Assembly: GCA_947561585.1 (NCBI GenBank)
Contig: CANNZV010000860.1
Coordinates: 1-64,000, forward strand
DNA from: Caprella mutica
Taxonomy: Eukaryota; Arthropoda; Malacostraca; Amphipoda; Caprellidae
Direction: 5' to 3'
Length of the DNA stretch: 64,000 nucleotides
The notes below the pieces were generated by a model. The model saw nothing but the letters and a program-made list of their open reading frames with translations. It searched no databases and was not told where the DNA came from. The position numbers were made by a program, and so were the translations under genes. Positions 36,956-48,479 of the stretch are shown piece after piece; position 1 is the first letter of the stretch; every line of letters starts with the position of its first letter.

Positions 36956-37411
36956 CTGTTATATCAAAGCAGAGGTAAACCTGAGGGAAAATACAAAGGA
37001 AATGAAGGAAAATTGCTGTCCAAAGCTAAAAATGTTACCTCCGATAGTATTAGACAGAATGTTACCCTCGAGTAATTCTCCTAGTTACTCGAGTAACTCG
37101 GCAGTGAGGTGAGAACGGATGAACTTCATGAAAGGTTACTGGAAGATATTCAATGAATTTGATGTTGAGTAACATAGGTCGCAGCCACTACTAAAGCTAA
37201 AAAGGTAATACCTAGAGAGGTACAAAGACTGGCATAACAAACTCTTTAAATTATTATAGGTTTCACCTGACAATAATGTGCATCACCCGCACTTGTCAGC
37301 ATTATAACAATTTAAACTAATAACAATTAGAATTAGTCCAGCTGCTGCTACAATAAATGCTAGCAAACTAAATAGTAGTAATTAAATTGAGAAATAAGCA
37401 ATAGACATCAC
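36956..37411. other. Spacer without recognised features
   Basis: A short inverted repeat (TTACCCTCGAGTAATTCTCC against GTTACTCGAGTAAC) lies near 37062-37095. No gene is seen. Confidence 0.45.
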
Positions 37412-37414
37412 TTA

Positions 37415-37625
37415 AGGCCGTACAAACGCAGAGTTTTTAAGTCTTTCCACCAGACTTTTTGCTAAGCTCCTCCTACTTTTTGCAGGTTTCATGGAAACCA
37501 ACTACAATAAATATTAATTATACCATTCTTTTCTCAAATGATTCATAAGTCTCGTGGTAAAAGTAGGAGGAGCTTAGCAAAATGTCTGGTGGAAAGACTT
37601 GAAAACCCTGCGTGTGTACGGCCCT
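37415..37625. mobile_element. Harbinger-type MITE, 211 bp
   Basis: Ends AGGCCGTACAAACGCAG and (reversed) AGGGCCGTACACACGCAGG, flanked by TTA on both sides (37412-37414 and 37626-37628). The arms match the element at 35161; the interior contains GCAGGTTTCATGGAAACCAA. Confidence 0.85.
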
Positions 37626-37628
37626 TTA

Positions 37629-38927
37629 GAGGCAATTAATACGCTCTAAAACTATAGCACCTTAGTACTATTCCAAACGGTAGAAATGGATACTTATGCT
37701 CTCCTATCAATAGCAACAGATGTCATGTTTCAGAAAAGTGCCCATACTGAGATAGGAAAATGGCACCTTCAAATATATGAATAGCTTGAAGCAGTGAGCA
37801 CTCGAAATAAGATATTTGTAGCTTATTGTCTAGTCATTGTAGCTTAAGTCAATATCACAAAGATAGCAGTGGTGTATGGTATATATTTGCTCTGACGCAA
37901 TCAGAACCAAGAGTTCTCATTGTGTAACTAGAACTCAGTGCATCTAATACACACACCCAAGAACTAGGGTGAGGTACGAGTTATAAAACTGTTACACATT
38001 TTCGATCGAATGTGGAAGAGTTCGATAACTCAGAACAAACCCTACTCAGTTCTATTTCTGTTTCACTTGTCTAAATACTCATCCACACACACTAAATAAT
38101 GCGACAAATAATACCACAAGATACTCCAGTCATTATAGTAGACACACAGAAATTAACTAAATTTGAGAATATTAATCACATTTAAATGAAGAGCCTATTA
38201 ATTAATTGTGTCTAGTTTCATTACATTTAATTGTGCAAATTGTTCATCTGTTGTATGCATTAAATAACATGCATGAAAAAGAGAAAACCTATGCTAAGAA
38301 AAGAGATGCATTTCTCTGAGCGATACCCTGCTACTATTTATATCACAATCAAATAGACCTAAGAACTAACTTCATACACAGTACGTACAGACACCTAACG
38401 TAGTGGTATAGTGGCAATAAATGTAGTACCAAAGGTAGTGATTGGTCTTCATTAACTGTGACGGAAAAACATTGCTTAGATTGTAACAAACGTAACCAGA
38501 TAGAAATAGGAGGCGAGTTGAGAGAAGATCAAATTTGGAACTAGTCATAAAGACTAGTGCTCATGAATGCAGATAAGCTACTCTTTTACCATATACTAAA
38601 TAATGGATATTTTAGATAGTAAATAAAATCCCCAATTCAAGTACCTAAGTTAAAGTTTCATAACACATAACAGTGTGTCTGCACTATACCATTGTAGTGC
38701 ATGTAAATACACTAATTAAAGTACACTAGAGGAGTATTTGTGACTAGCTATGTAGTATATCAGAGAAGAGTGGGACAAAGTTCTCTTAACCTTACCTATT
38801 TACTCTTGTAACCATCCTCCTGCAAAGTGAAATAATGTGCCACTTGCACCTTCAAAAATCACAAAACTTACACTAAGGAAATTGGACTTGGCTGATACAA
38901 ATAAGCGGATTTAAGAAAAGGACCAAT
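37629..38927. other. AT-rich intergenic stretch
   Basis: Holds a fragment of the CTTCGGTCATATAAG MITE family at about 37960-38045 (GGTGAGGTACGAGTTATAAA and GTTCGATAACTCAGAAC ends). Otherwise no gene or structure is recognised. Confidence 0.5.
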
Positions 38928-39390
38928 GCATTGCAGAGCTAATGTCACTGCATGGCATTACAGAGCTAATATCACTGCAAGGCATTACAGAGCTAATATC
39001 ACTGCAAGGCATTACAGAGCTAATATCACTGCACGGCATTGCAGAGCTAATATCACTGCAAGGCATTGCAGAGCTAATATCACTGCAAGGCATTACAGAG
39101 CTAATATCACTGCAAGGCATTGCAGAGCTAATATCACTGCAAGGCATTACAGAGCTAATATCACTGCAAGGCATTACAGAGCTAATATCACTGCATGGCA
39201 TTGCAGAGCTAATATCACTGCACGGCATTGCAGAGCTAATATCACTGCATGGCATTGCAGAGCTAATATCACTGCATGGCATTGCAGAGCTACTATCACT
39301 GCATGGCATTGCAGAGCTATTATCACTGCATGGCATTGAAGAGCTAATATCACTGCATGGCATTGAAGAGCTAATATCACTGCATGGCAT
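38928..39390. repeat. 27-bp minisatellite, 17 copies, beside the Pss 3-prime end
   Basis: Unit GCATTGCAGAGCTAATATCA plus CTGCAAG. Variants are GCATTACAG and CTGCATG/CTGCACG. It begins 175 bp past the Pss stop codon in gene direction, so it may fall in the 3-prime UTR. Because 27 is divisible by three, three frames stay open on the two strands; none is considered a gene. Confidence 0.96.
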
Positions 39391-39564
39391 AGTACCTACT
39401 TAACTAGTTTCAGAGGCTATAGCTACTTAGGATATCACACAGGCTTCATCTAAAGAATAAACTGAGCTAAGAATTGTAGGACACTTCAAGAATCTCTTTG
39501 GGACTCAAGAAATAATAGGAAACTTGGGGTATAACTCTAACAAATGTGTCCTAAGTTAGGGGCA

Positions 39565-42500
39565 CTAGCTGTCCTTTCTCTTAGCACTACTTTGTGACGC
39601 TGTTGTTGTGGTGCTGGTGGCGGCAGATGAAGTGAGAGTGACAAACGTCTCCGTGATTCTGTTCCTGAGTCTATCAGTCAGCTGGCGAATGTTGGGGAAG
39701 TTGTCCTCAGGTCCATTCTTGGTCTCTATGGCCCTAACTTGCGACCAATGGAGTCTACGGGTCTCCTCTTCTAGCCTGTCGTCCATCTTCACCGTGTGGG
39801 GGTCAATGTAGAAGTTCCAGAGGGTCCACAGCACCAAGAAGCTCACTATCCCCACCCACAGCAGGACAATGTGACGGGGGAAGGGGATGGTTACTGTCTC
39901 CCACCCGAACTTTAGCACCACTAAGAGTTCAGTGCAGATAATGGACAGGAATAGCCAGGACTGTCTGCCTATGGTGTCTATGTCTGGGTCATCCAGGAAC
40001 TGGAATGTCTCCCTCAGGGCCACCGCCCCCCACGCCAACACCAGTATCAGACGCACCAGGTTCAGCCAGTGGCCTGGAGGAATCCACAGCACAAACTTCA
40101 GGTAGAAGGTGTTAAGCTCCACCAGCAGGAACTGAAAAAGAAAATAGGTAGAATAAATAGAGGGAATTTTTATCATGAGAGGAAATAGAGTAAGTTGCGA
40201 ATTATTGTATCTTTTTTTATAAGTTAAGAGTGAATAGAGTGTTCATACAGGTGCATTATTTATATTCTTACCGTGGCAGTTAGCCCCAAGACTCCACACC
40301 ATCTCCCTATGGATGAAAGGGGCTTCCAATCGTAATCCACCCACACATACGGACCAAACTGAGCCAAGATACGACGCAACTTCCCTCTGTAGGGGAAAAA
40401 CAATAAGAATATTAATTAAATAACACCAAATTATGCGACAATAGGAGGTTTGTCAGAGAACCCTGTCTAATGCTAGATTTCAGTTCAAAGTATTTCTAGT
40501 TCTAGAGCCAAAATATAAGGGTAGGCAAGAACAAGTTATCTAAATCTTTAATTTTATAAAAAGTACAGAACACACATTATTGAAATTTTGCATGTATTTT
40601 TATATAGACCACCACATATATGATATGTATTAGTGTGAAATTTCAAAGCATTTAGACAAATAGTTCCATATATCACCTCAAACAATAAATTTTGCTCTGG
40701 TCAAAAGTTAAGGGTAGCCATCATAAACTTTGAAATATTCCCAGATATTGGCAATTAACTTAATAATTTGTGAATAATTCTTTCCCATAACACTTCAATA
40801 CATCTTCTGCAGCAAAATTCTACAAATTTTGCACAATATGAAGGAGTTTTCCATCTTCCATTCATCCTCCAGAATTGTCCACAATTCTTCCACATTTGTT
40901 GTGTTTCTTCTCTGAGTACAGTCTCCAATTATTATCCAAACAATCTCAATTCGATTGAGGTCAGGACTCTAAGAAAACCAACTCATTAATTAGAGCAATT
41001 TCTTCATCTTCTAATAGAGTCATAACTTTTTTATCTGAGTAGTAGGGTACGTTGTCCTGCTTGAAATTCTGTGGTTGAGGGTCAGCTGCTTGTTGATAGG
41101 GGAGATTATGATGACGAAAGAGCTGTTTTATACTTCTGCAATAACTCCTAAGTGCAGAAGAATAATGGGACCAGGTCCAGCAGAAGAAATGATCCCCAAA
41201 CCATCACACTACCACAGAACTTAATTCTTTTCTTGACGCAGTTCAGTGTTAAACTTTCCCCTACTTCAAGTTTGATTAGTACTTTCCCATTAGAACCGAA
41301 GATATTTAGTTCTCTTCCATCATCACTAGAATGTACTTTCCACAACTGATCAATCGACCAAACGACATACTCATGACAAAACACAAGTAACACTTTCCGT
41401 TTCTTTTTTGAGATTGAAAGCTTCGATGCAGGGACAAATTATTGCAAACCAACTTGTTGAAGTCGAAGCGAAATAGTAGACTGGGACACCGTACCACCAG
41501 ACATGACATCTATCTCACGAAAAATTTGACCAGAAGTGTTGAAACTACCTTACAAGTTACTTTGAAGACTTGCATGATCTTCTCTCAGCAATGCTTTGGA
41601 AAATCTATCATTCTTCGGTTTGGAATCAACAACTCCATATTGCTTATGTTGAGCCACAATATGTTGCACAATCGTTTTGGACCTTCATGTGGCAATAGAA
41701 ATCTCTTGCAACGACAATTGGAGACTGTACTCAGTAAAGAAACAACAAATGTGGAAAAATTGTGGACATTTCTTGAGGATGAATGGATGATCAAAAACTC
41801 CTTCATATTGCGCAAAATTAGAAGAATTTTGTGGTAGAAGATGTATTAAAGTGATACAGCAAAGAATTATCCACAATTATAAAGTTAATTGCCAATATCC
41901 GCAAATATTTCAAAGTTTATGATGGCTACCCTTAACTTTTGACCAGAGCAAAATTTATTGTTTGAAGTGAAATATGGAACTATTGATAGAATATTTGTTC
42001 AAATGCTTTGAAATTTCATACGAATACATATGAGTTCTATATGAAAATACATGCAAAATTTCAATAATGTGTGTTTTGTACCTTTTATGAAATTAAAGAT
42101 TTAGATAACTTGTTTTTGCCTACCCTTATATTTTATCCACTACTGTAAGTATTAATATTTTTTATATTTTACCTGTAGGAGGGAATGTTCCAGAGTCCTC
42201 TCCAATGGTAGGTCTTCATTTTAAAGTAGTTGAGTGTCTTCAAGCCAAAGTAAATACCCAAGCCATTGCACACCAACGCATCCATTATCCACTGTCAAAA
42301 AAACACTTTTCTACAATGTTGAAAATAAAAATATTCTACTTTAATGTTAAATATCGAGAGTAAGAGCATGTGAAGAAATTAGGCATCCAATTTCTTCAGG
42401 GGGAGGGATCATTTCGTTTATTTGTTAAGGTAAGTTACAAATTATTGGTCAGTTCCATATTTTCAGTCATATAAGAAAAAATGATAGAATAATAATTATA

Positions 42501-45277
42501 TTATTATTCAATTTCTATTTTTAATGGTAGCTATCCATACTAGCTACCTGCAAGCATCATGGATAACAATAAAAAAAATTATATATAATTATATATACTT
42601 ATATGACCAAAGATGGGAAAACTGACTGATAATTTGTAACTTATCCCAAGTCGAAATAGAATTGGTCCAAATGCTTTTAGACAAGCTTAGCACATTGATT
42701 TGTAAGAGAATTGTAGTACTTATTTCTAAGGGTGAAAACGGAGGTGTAACTAAGTAGTAGTTGAGGTAATTATCAATTATCTATCACTCACATGGTCCCA
42801 CCAGCACTCTGAGAAGTTAGGCAGCTGGTGCTCTAGTGTGTACTCCAGCACCTCAAACATCAGAGACACTACCCAGCACAGCCACCAGTCCCTGATGAGG
42901 AGAGTCTTGCACCACCACCCGAACAGATGCAGTGACACGAACAGGTCCATCTTGTCCTGTCAATAGAGGGATATTCAGAGTAGAGGACAGGTAGCTATGT
43001 TATCAGTGACATGAGATGGGCACATCTTCGCTCATATGAGACAGAAGTCGAAAATTTGTACTGACTCCGACTCCACGCTATAGATATAAGTCACAAAAAT
43101 TCAGATCCATATTATTTGTATTTCATCATGTTAAATATCTCATAAGAACTAATAATTGCTCATAGATATGAATTAAATCAATATTTAAAATCTAAACATT
43201 CAAATGACTCAATATTGCTTATAAAAATACTGTAAAATTGTTTGTTGGAGTCGGTGAAATTCTTTATAAAGGAGTTGCAGTCTATAAATTCAAAATAAAG
43301 GAGTTGGAGTCGAACATTTTATGTACCGACTCCACAGCCCTGCATGATATCAATTAAAATAAACAGTTATTAGCTATTTAATTTCTTTCTTGTATGACAA
43401 AAGATGTGAAACAGACAGTTAGTTTGTAACTACCCTATTGTGATTCTGGAATTAGATAAATCAACTTGCAATAGATTATGGACATATATGTGATAAATAG
43501 TATTATTTATAGTTGATAGATCATGTAATTAGTTGGTATTTCAGATATGAAAATTTGTATATCACTCTAAGTTTCAGAAATAAATCAGTTTTTATTCTAA
43601 ATTTATCATTAATCACACAAGCATACCTACTTATATTTTATATTTTACATGTTTTCCAATTAGGTACTAGTTAGACTAGATAAATATAATTCTATAAGAA
43701 GCACTGAGCACACTAAGTAATAATATAGTAAATAGTTACCCATATATTGTGGTAAGGGTGCTCCTCATTATTAGGGTCATAGAGCAGGCAGTTGCCACCA
43801 TAGTCTTTTTCCTCTAACGGTTCACCAAGCTTGGGGTCAAAGTGCTTCAGTAAGTTACGCCCTCTGTCAGCACTCTGAGGAACAACAAACCATTAGTAGC
43901 TAGTCACTATTCAGCTGCATCAAAGTACCACACTGCCAGAATACGGAAATTAAGGTAAGTTTCAAATTATCGGTCGTTTTCACATCTTCGGTCATATAAG
44001 AAAAATTAAATAATGATCATTATATTTATTGTATAAATCTTTTTTCTTAAATGACCGAAGATGTGAAACAGACTGATAATTCCTAACTTAATCTAATCTC
44101 TTTCAAAAACCATAGAATAATAGTGACTTTCACCTGATAGAGCAAGAAAATCATGGCGAGTTCATAGACTATAGAGCAAGTGAAGGTTAGTCTCCACAGT
44201 GCCGGGTGAGGTCTTTTGAAGGGGCCATCAGGAGTCACAGTCACCCCCAGAAGAATAAAACAGGACACAACAGCTATCAGACCTCTGTGGGAAAGACATA
44301 CATTCAGTAATTTTGTCAGGATTGAAAAAGGCGAAACATAAAAGGTCAAACTAATTCAATTTAGAAGTTATGATTATTTACTACCTATGGACAAGAAGAG
44401 TAATCAAAAGGAAACTAATAAAATTCAAAATAATATCAGATAAATTGTTAATAAAAAATATTTCATTCATATGTGTAGGCATAAAATATGAATGTTATTA
44501 ACATTGTTGGCTATAGCAGATTAACCTTTTTGTTGTGTCAACTTCATCAACTGCAGGTGGTCCCAAGACTTCATAGAGCAGGAAGCCAACCATGATAAAG
44601 AGAGTAGTGAGGGTGTGGGCACGCCTGAAAAAAAATACACAGTGGAGCTGTACAAAAACAATAGCTATGTCTAAATTAAATTCAAACATGGTGACAAATG
44701 AAAAAATAGTATCTTTCTACTGACAGCTAACCAAATGAATGTCTTTGAGTCATATTCTAAGATATAATCCAGTAATTGCAAGATTTCTGACCAATGAGTA
44801 ATTTCCTGATTAAGATTATAAAGAATAGCTAGCTAGTAAAAATGAAGAACTAGCTATATAAAAATAATAGCCAGCCAGTTAAAACAGAAAACAGCTTCAA
44901 ACAAGTATAGGTAGCTAGTAAAAATGAAGGATTAGCTGCTTAACAGTTAGGTATATATAACAAGCTAGTTACAATACTTACCAGAAGTAAGTCATTGTTC
45001 CATCATCAAAGAACTCCATCTGAGACTCTTTCTCTTCACGCCAATCTAACACAGAAGATCTGGAAGCTCCACTTTCATCATCCTTCCGTTTTCTTTTCCT
45101 CCTATTTAGTGAATTTTCTTCTTCATCACACAATTCATCTCGTTGCTCCTCATATAAAGCTTCACTGTTTGTTGAATCATCTTCCTCAGACTTTCCATGT
45201 TCTATGTTGATATCATCTGGAGCTTTATCAATTATCTTAGTTTTTCTAGATCTTATCTCTACGTGTGGCTCATCCAT
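39565..45277 (-). CDS. Pss: Phosphatidylserine synthase (PTDSS2/Pss type), eight coding exons
   Basis: Makes phosphatidylserine by exchanging the head group of an existing phospholipid for serine in the ER membrane. Coding exons are 45277-44982, 44624-44526, 44284-44134, 43874-43740, 42956-42792, 42291-42173, 40386-40272 and 40131-39565. All introns are GT-AG and the phases join, giving 548 residues. Residues 1-98 are hydrophilic and acidic with a KRKRK patch. The core has many hydrophobic spans and family-specific stretches: [12 protein letters not shown] (from about 206), [21 protein letters not shown] sequence at the exon 5/6 join ([17 protein letters not shown]), [11 protein letters not shown] and [15 protein letters not shown] (exon 8). 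These match animal PTDSS2 more closely than PTDSS1. The C-terminal tail is Ser/Thr-rich. Human PTDSS2 is about 490 residues; the extra length is mainly at the two ends. A TTTATTTCAG acceptor at about 45342 suggests a separate 5-prime UTR exon. Introns 3, 5 and 6 carry transposons. Confidence 0.96.
40493..42145 (-). mobile_element. Tc1/mariner-like element inserted in Pss intron 6, transposase broken
   Basis: Outer ends share TAAAATATAAGGGTAGGCAA (inverted), with TA on both sides (40491-40492 and 42146-42147). The inverted arms extend several hundred bases. Minus-strand coding remnants include [25 protein letters not shown] (41393-41148) and, near 40980-40840, [11 protein letters not shown], all Tc1-like. 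Stops and frameshifts make it inactive. The stretch encoding [14 protein letters not shown] at the C-terminus also appears, inverted, on the plus strand near 41740-41800, so the inverted arms include coding sequence. Without it, intron 6 would be about 130 bp instead of 1.8 kb. Confidence 0.88.
42425..42652. mobile_element. MITE, CTTCGGTCATATAAG family, in Pss intron 5
   Basis: Left end GGTAAGTTACAAATTATTGG and right end, reversed, GGATAAGTTACAAATTATCAG form the terminal repeat. The interior contains a second inverted repeat around TGCAAGCATCATGGATA. It lies between coding exons 5 and 6 without touching the splice sites. Confidence 0.8.
43365..43440. mobile_element. MITE fragment in Pss intron 4
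   Basis: Only the right end is present: TATGACAAAAGATGTGAAAC followed by AGACAGTTAGTTTGTAACTACC, diverged from the family sequence. Confidence 0.6.
43950..44098. mobile_element. MITE, CTTCGGTCATATAAG family, in Pss intron 3
   Basis: Left arm AATTATCGGTCGTTTTCACA, then TCTTCGGTCATATAAGAAAA; the right arm is its inverse with a few changes. The best-preserved short copy in the window, about 150 bp; its right end lies 36 bp from exon 3. Confidence 0.8.
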
Positions 45278-45342
45278 AATTAAAATTGATCATTCAATCT
45301 AACAATTCACATATATAATTATCTATCTGGAAAGGTATCATC

Positions 45343-46403
45343 TGAAATAAATAGAACACACTCATAAGAATTAAGGAAGGCACTGGTCTTGTTATAACAC
45401 ATATGAATGATATGATGAGGACATCAAAGGAAAAAATCGCAAATTAAGAAGTACTGTCTTATGATTCTGAAGTTTCAGACCCAGGATTTCTTACAAAAAT
45501 TGGGATTTGGGTGCAGCAAATAACATAGGATTAAAGGAACATAGGAATCAATTAAATAGGACTTCGAAGCACAACACAGGATTAATACTCAAATCCTGCT
45601 AGCTATACTTTTCAGCCTGGTATAGCTCATAGTCCTTAGATAAGTCAGTCTACCAGACAGTCAGAGGAGTTCAATGCATATCAAGTCTGCAGAAACTGGT
45701 AAAGTGTTTGTAGAGATCTCTTATTCTGTTCACAGTAAAATTAATGTAAATATAGGGATTAATTCATAACTTATAAGTATTTGTAGCAAAATTAATATAA
45801 ATATTCAGACTGCTGGAACTGGTAAAGTGTTCTCCAAGAAATCTTCTATTTTGACTTCTGTTCTCAGTAAAATACTTGTAAATATAGGAGGAAATTAAGG
45901 ATTGTTCGCACAGAAAATGTTAAAAATGGTCCAATGCCCATTATCCCATATTCTGCAGACTGGGTAAATATAGGAATTCAAAAATATCTACCATATTCTC
46001 ATTATTCATTAATCCCTAATAATATATCCGATTGTGACATTGTGTGGTAGTCACTAGTCAGTACCTAGTCACTAGTCAGGTAGAGCCAAACTGCAGGAAC
46101 TGGTAAAGTGTTCTCCAAGAAATCCTCTAGTTTGGCTTTTGTTCTCAGTAAAATACATGTTACATGTAAGTATAGGAGGAAATTAAGGATTGACGATTGT
46201 TTGTACAGAAAATGATAAAATTGTCCCATATTCTGCAGACTTGAGGTAGAGCATGGTCATGCCGATGTGTCTTTTATAAATTATATAGAGGTCATCAACT
46301 AATCATGGTCATGCATCTCCTTCTTTAAGTCAAACCGTTATTTACCTGGCTGTAAGCCTGTAATCTACCTTGTGACTTGTGACCACAGACCACTCTGCAC
46401 GGA
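45343..46403. repeat. Tangle of short dispersed repeats upstream of Pss
   Basis: Two collinear copies of a segment beginning GGAACTGGTAAAGTGTTCTC and including GTTCTCAGTAAAATAC and ATATAGGAGGAAATTAAGGA occur at about 45795-45905 and 46092-46185; a third, shorter relative is at 45690-45760. TCTGCAGACT-type ends flank them, resembling the CCAGTCTGCA elements further right. No gene is seen; the Pss promoter presumably lies here or just to the left, but I cannot point to it. Confidence 0.55.
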
Positions 46404-46636
46404 CCAGATTGTATTTGTTGGTAAATTCCAATGATATGTCGGCAGATATTCAATTTCTAATAAAAAAATTCCTGCGATGTCTGAGGATATTTAGCAATTA
46501 ATTCCTATATTACCATTAATTTTGGAGGGGAAACTGGAAAAATGTTGGAGGACTAGACAAATTGATGAAAAATGTTGGCAGCTATTTCTCAGATTTTAGT
46601 GAAATTCAGAGGAGTTCAGTGCACCAAATACAGAGT
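46404..46636. mobile_element. MITE A, copy 1 (CCAGTCTGTATTT family)
   Basis: Starts CCAGATTGTATTTGTTGGTA and ends GTGCACCAAATACAGAG. Internal blocks TTACCATTAATTTT and AATGTTGG match copies at 46670 and 48075. Diverged from them. Confidence 0.65.
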
Positions 46637-46887
46637 TACAAACAGTAACAAACTGGTGCACGCCGCACGCCAGTCTGTATTTCGTGGTAAATTCCATCGA
46701 CATGTCGGTGGAATTTTTTCCCTTTGAAAATAATATTCCGGTGAAGTCGATGGATTTATAGCTATTTATTCCTAGGTTACCATTAATTTTCGGTGGATAA
46801 ATTGGGAAAATGTTGGTGGATCAGCCAAATAACTGGAAATTTTATTCAAATTGATGGTGGATTTTTTCAGCTTTTTGAAAAAGTCAG

Positions 46888-47938
46888 GGGTCCATACAAT
46901 TACCGGAACGGACCATGAATTACCGGATCGGAGTTGTTTTTATTGAGAAATAGTCATTGTTAAGTCGTATAGGTATACATTAGGTCTATTTATTTTCCAA
47001 TTGATATCATATTTTACTATTTTATACTCATTTCTGCTTGTATATTCACAACCAAACATCTGCAACCTAGTCAGGAACTTTACAAGAGTATATGCTGAAA
47101 TTCGTTTTCTTTGCATAATCTTTCTAAGAAAATAATTTGAGGGGGGACTAAAGTAATATTAATACTGGATTCTATATAATAGTTTTAATGAGAAGTATTT
47201 TGGTTTTATTTTGTGTATCCATTACTAGTATGTGTTGATAATTGATATTCTATTAATCAGGATTTTTAATCTTATGCAACATATACAAATTTATTCCATT
47301 TTTAATCGGGTAGTAGATAAATTCATAACTGCTATCTGTCGCCCAAGTAAAAAAGTATGGCTCATAAACTCTCCATTTGCCTCTCCAATAATCACTGAAA
47401 TTCTCTCCAAGATGATCAAACTATCATAAATTCTCTCCAAAATGACATTGTAACATAGGAGAAAAATAGATTTTTCTCTCCATTTACAATTGAGGGGCTC
47501 AAAATGACTGTCACAAACTCGCCATTAAAATGGCGAGTTTGGACATGCTTTATTGCCTGGTCTGTCGCATTGAAGTTATTATGACCCATGACTTACTTAA
47601 TATACATATGCATATTAATATGTATATTAATGCATATTAATATGTATATTAATATATACTTACTTAATATACATAACATAAAATGAAACAAAAATATTTT
47701 AAACCTATAACACAGAATCACGGACTACCTAAGTCAACATGTCATGTCAATTTTCTATCTATGTTGTAGATGTTTGGTAGCGAATATATGAACAGAAATG
47801 AGTATAAAATTGTAAAATATGACATCATTGGAACATAAATAGACCTAATGTATACCTAAATGACTTAACAAGGACTATTTCTCAATAAAACAACTCTGTT
47901 CCGGTAATTCATGGTCCGTTCCGGTAATTGTATGAACT
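46888..47938. mobile_element. Foldback element with ~185-bp inverted repeats
   Basis: Ends TCCATACAATTACCGGAACG and (reversed) TTCATACAATTACCGGAACG. The arms are about 46888-47075 and 47755-47938. Both contain two copies of ATTACCGGA near the tip. The host word AAAAGTCAG is present on both sides, so the target duplication is about 9 bp. The interior holds a MITE B copy and AT-rich DNA, and no transposase. Confidence 0.82.
47343..47560 (-). mobile_element. MITE B, copy 1, 218 bp
   Basis: Inside the foldback element. Perfect 8-bp duplication TCTGTCGC at 47335-47342 and 47561-47568. Ends CCAAGTAAAAAAGTATGG and (reversed) CCAGGCAATAAAGCATGTCC. Inverted relative to copies at 48540 and 50522. Confidence 0.9.
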
Positions 47939-48074
47939 GAAAAGTCAGTGGGATTTTTTGTACCAAATACAGACTGGGCAGCAGCCACTGCACGGACTTC
48001 AGTCTCTGCATAATGACAATGCGTCTCCTCACTCGCAGAGATTTTAATTTGAAAGAATTTTTCTCTGGGTTACA

Positions 48075-48311
48075 CCAGTCTGTATTTAGTGGTAAATTCC
48101 ACCGAAATGTCGGTGGAATTTTTCCCACTTTAAAATTAATATTCTGGCAAAGTCGGTGGATTTTTAGCTATTTATTCCTATGTTACCATTAATTTTCGGT
48201 GGATAAATTGGGAAAATGTTGGTGGATCAGCCAAATTACTGGAAATTTATGGTGGATTTTTTCAGCTTTATGAAAAAGTCAGTAGGATTTTGTGCACCAA
48301 ATACAGACTGG
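48075..48311. mobile_element. MITE A, copy 3, 237 bp, uninterrupted
   Basis: Terminal inverted repeat CCAGTCTGTATTT at both ends. Internal GGTGGATAAATTGGGAAAAT and GGTGGATCAGCCAAAT match copy 2. I see no clear target duplication. Confidence 0.85.
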
Positions 48312-48479
48312 TCTGGGACTCTGGGTAAAGTAACTTAGTAAGTAGTAAGCACTAGCAGAGTAACAGCAGATTCAGAATCTCCTACAGCTAAATTAATCGT
48401 AACATAGATGATAGGTATTAGGTATTAATTTACCAGTCTGCACTCTGCAGAATATGGAACATTTTTCCAAGACTCTCTG

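Larger units (their letters stand above)
46670..47977. mobile_element. MITE A, copy 2, split by a foldback element
   Basis: Left part 46670-46887 starts CCAGTCTGTATTTCGTGG; right part 47939-47977 ends CCAAATACAGACTGG. The break is filled by the long-inverted-repeat element at 46888-47938. Compared with copy 3 (48075-48311) the two parts join collinearly at GAAAAAGTCAG. Confidence 0.85.

Noticed and set aside
39608..40105. Plus-strand frames opposite Pss exon 8
   Set aside because: Shadow frames of a well-supported minus-strand exon.
41152..41876. Several overlapping frames on both strands in the Pss intron 6 element
   Set aside because: They are antisense or shifted frames of a decayed Tc1 transposase; only the minus-strand motifs are meaningful.
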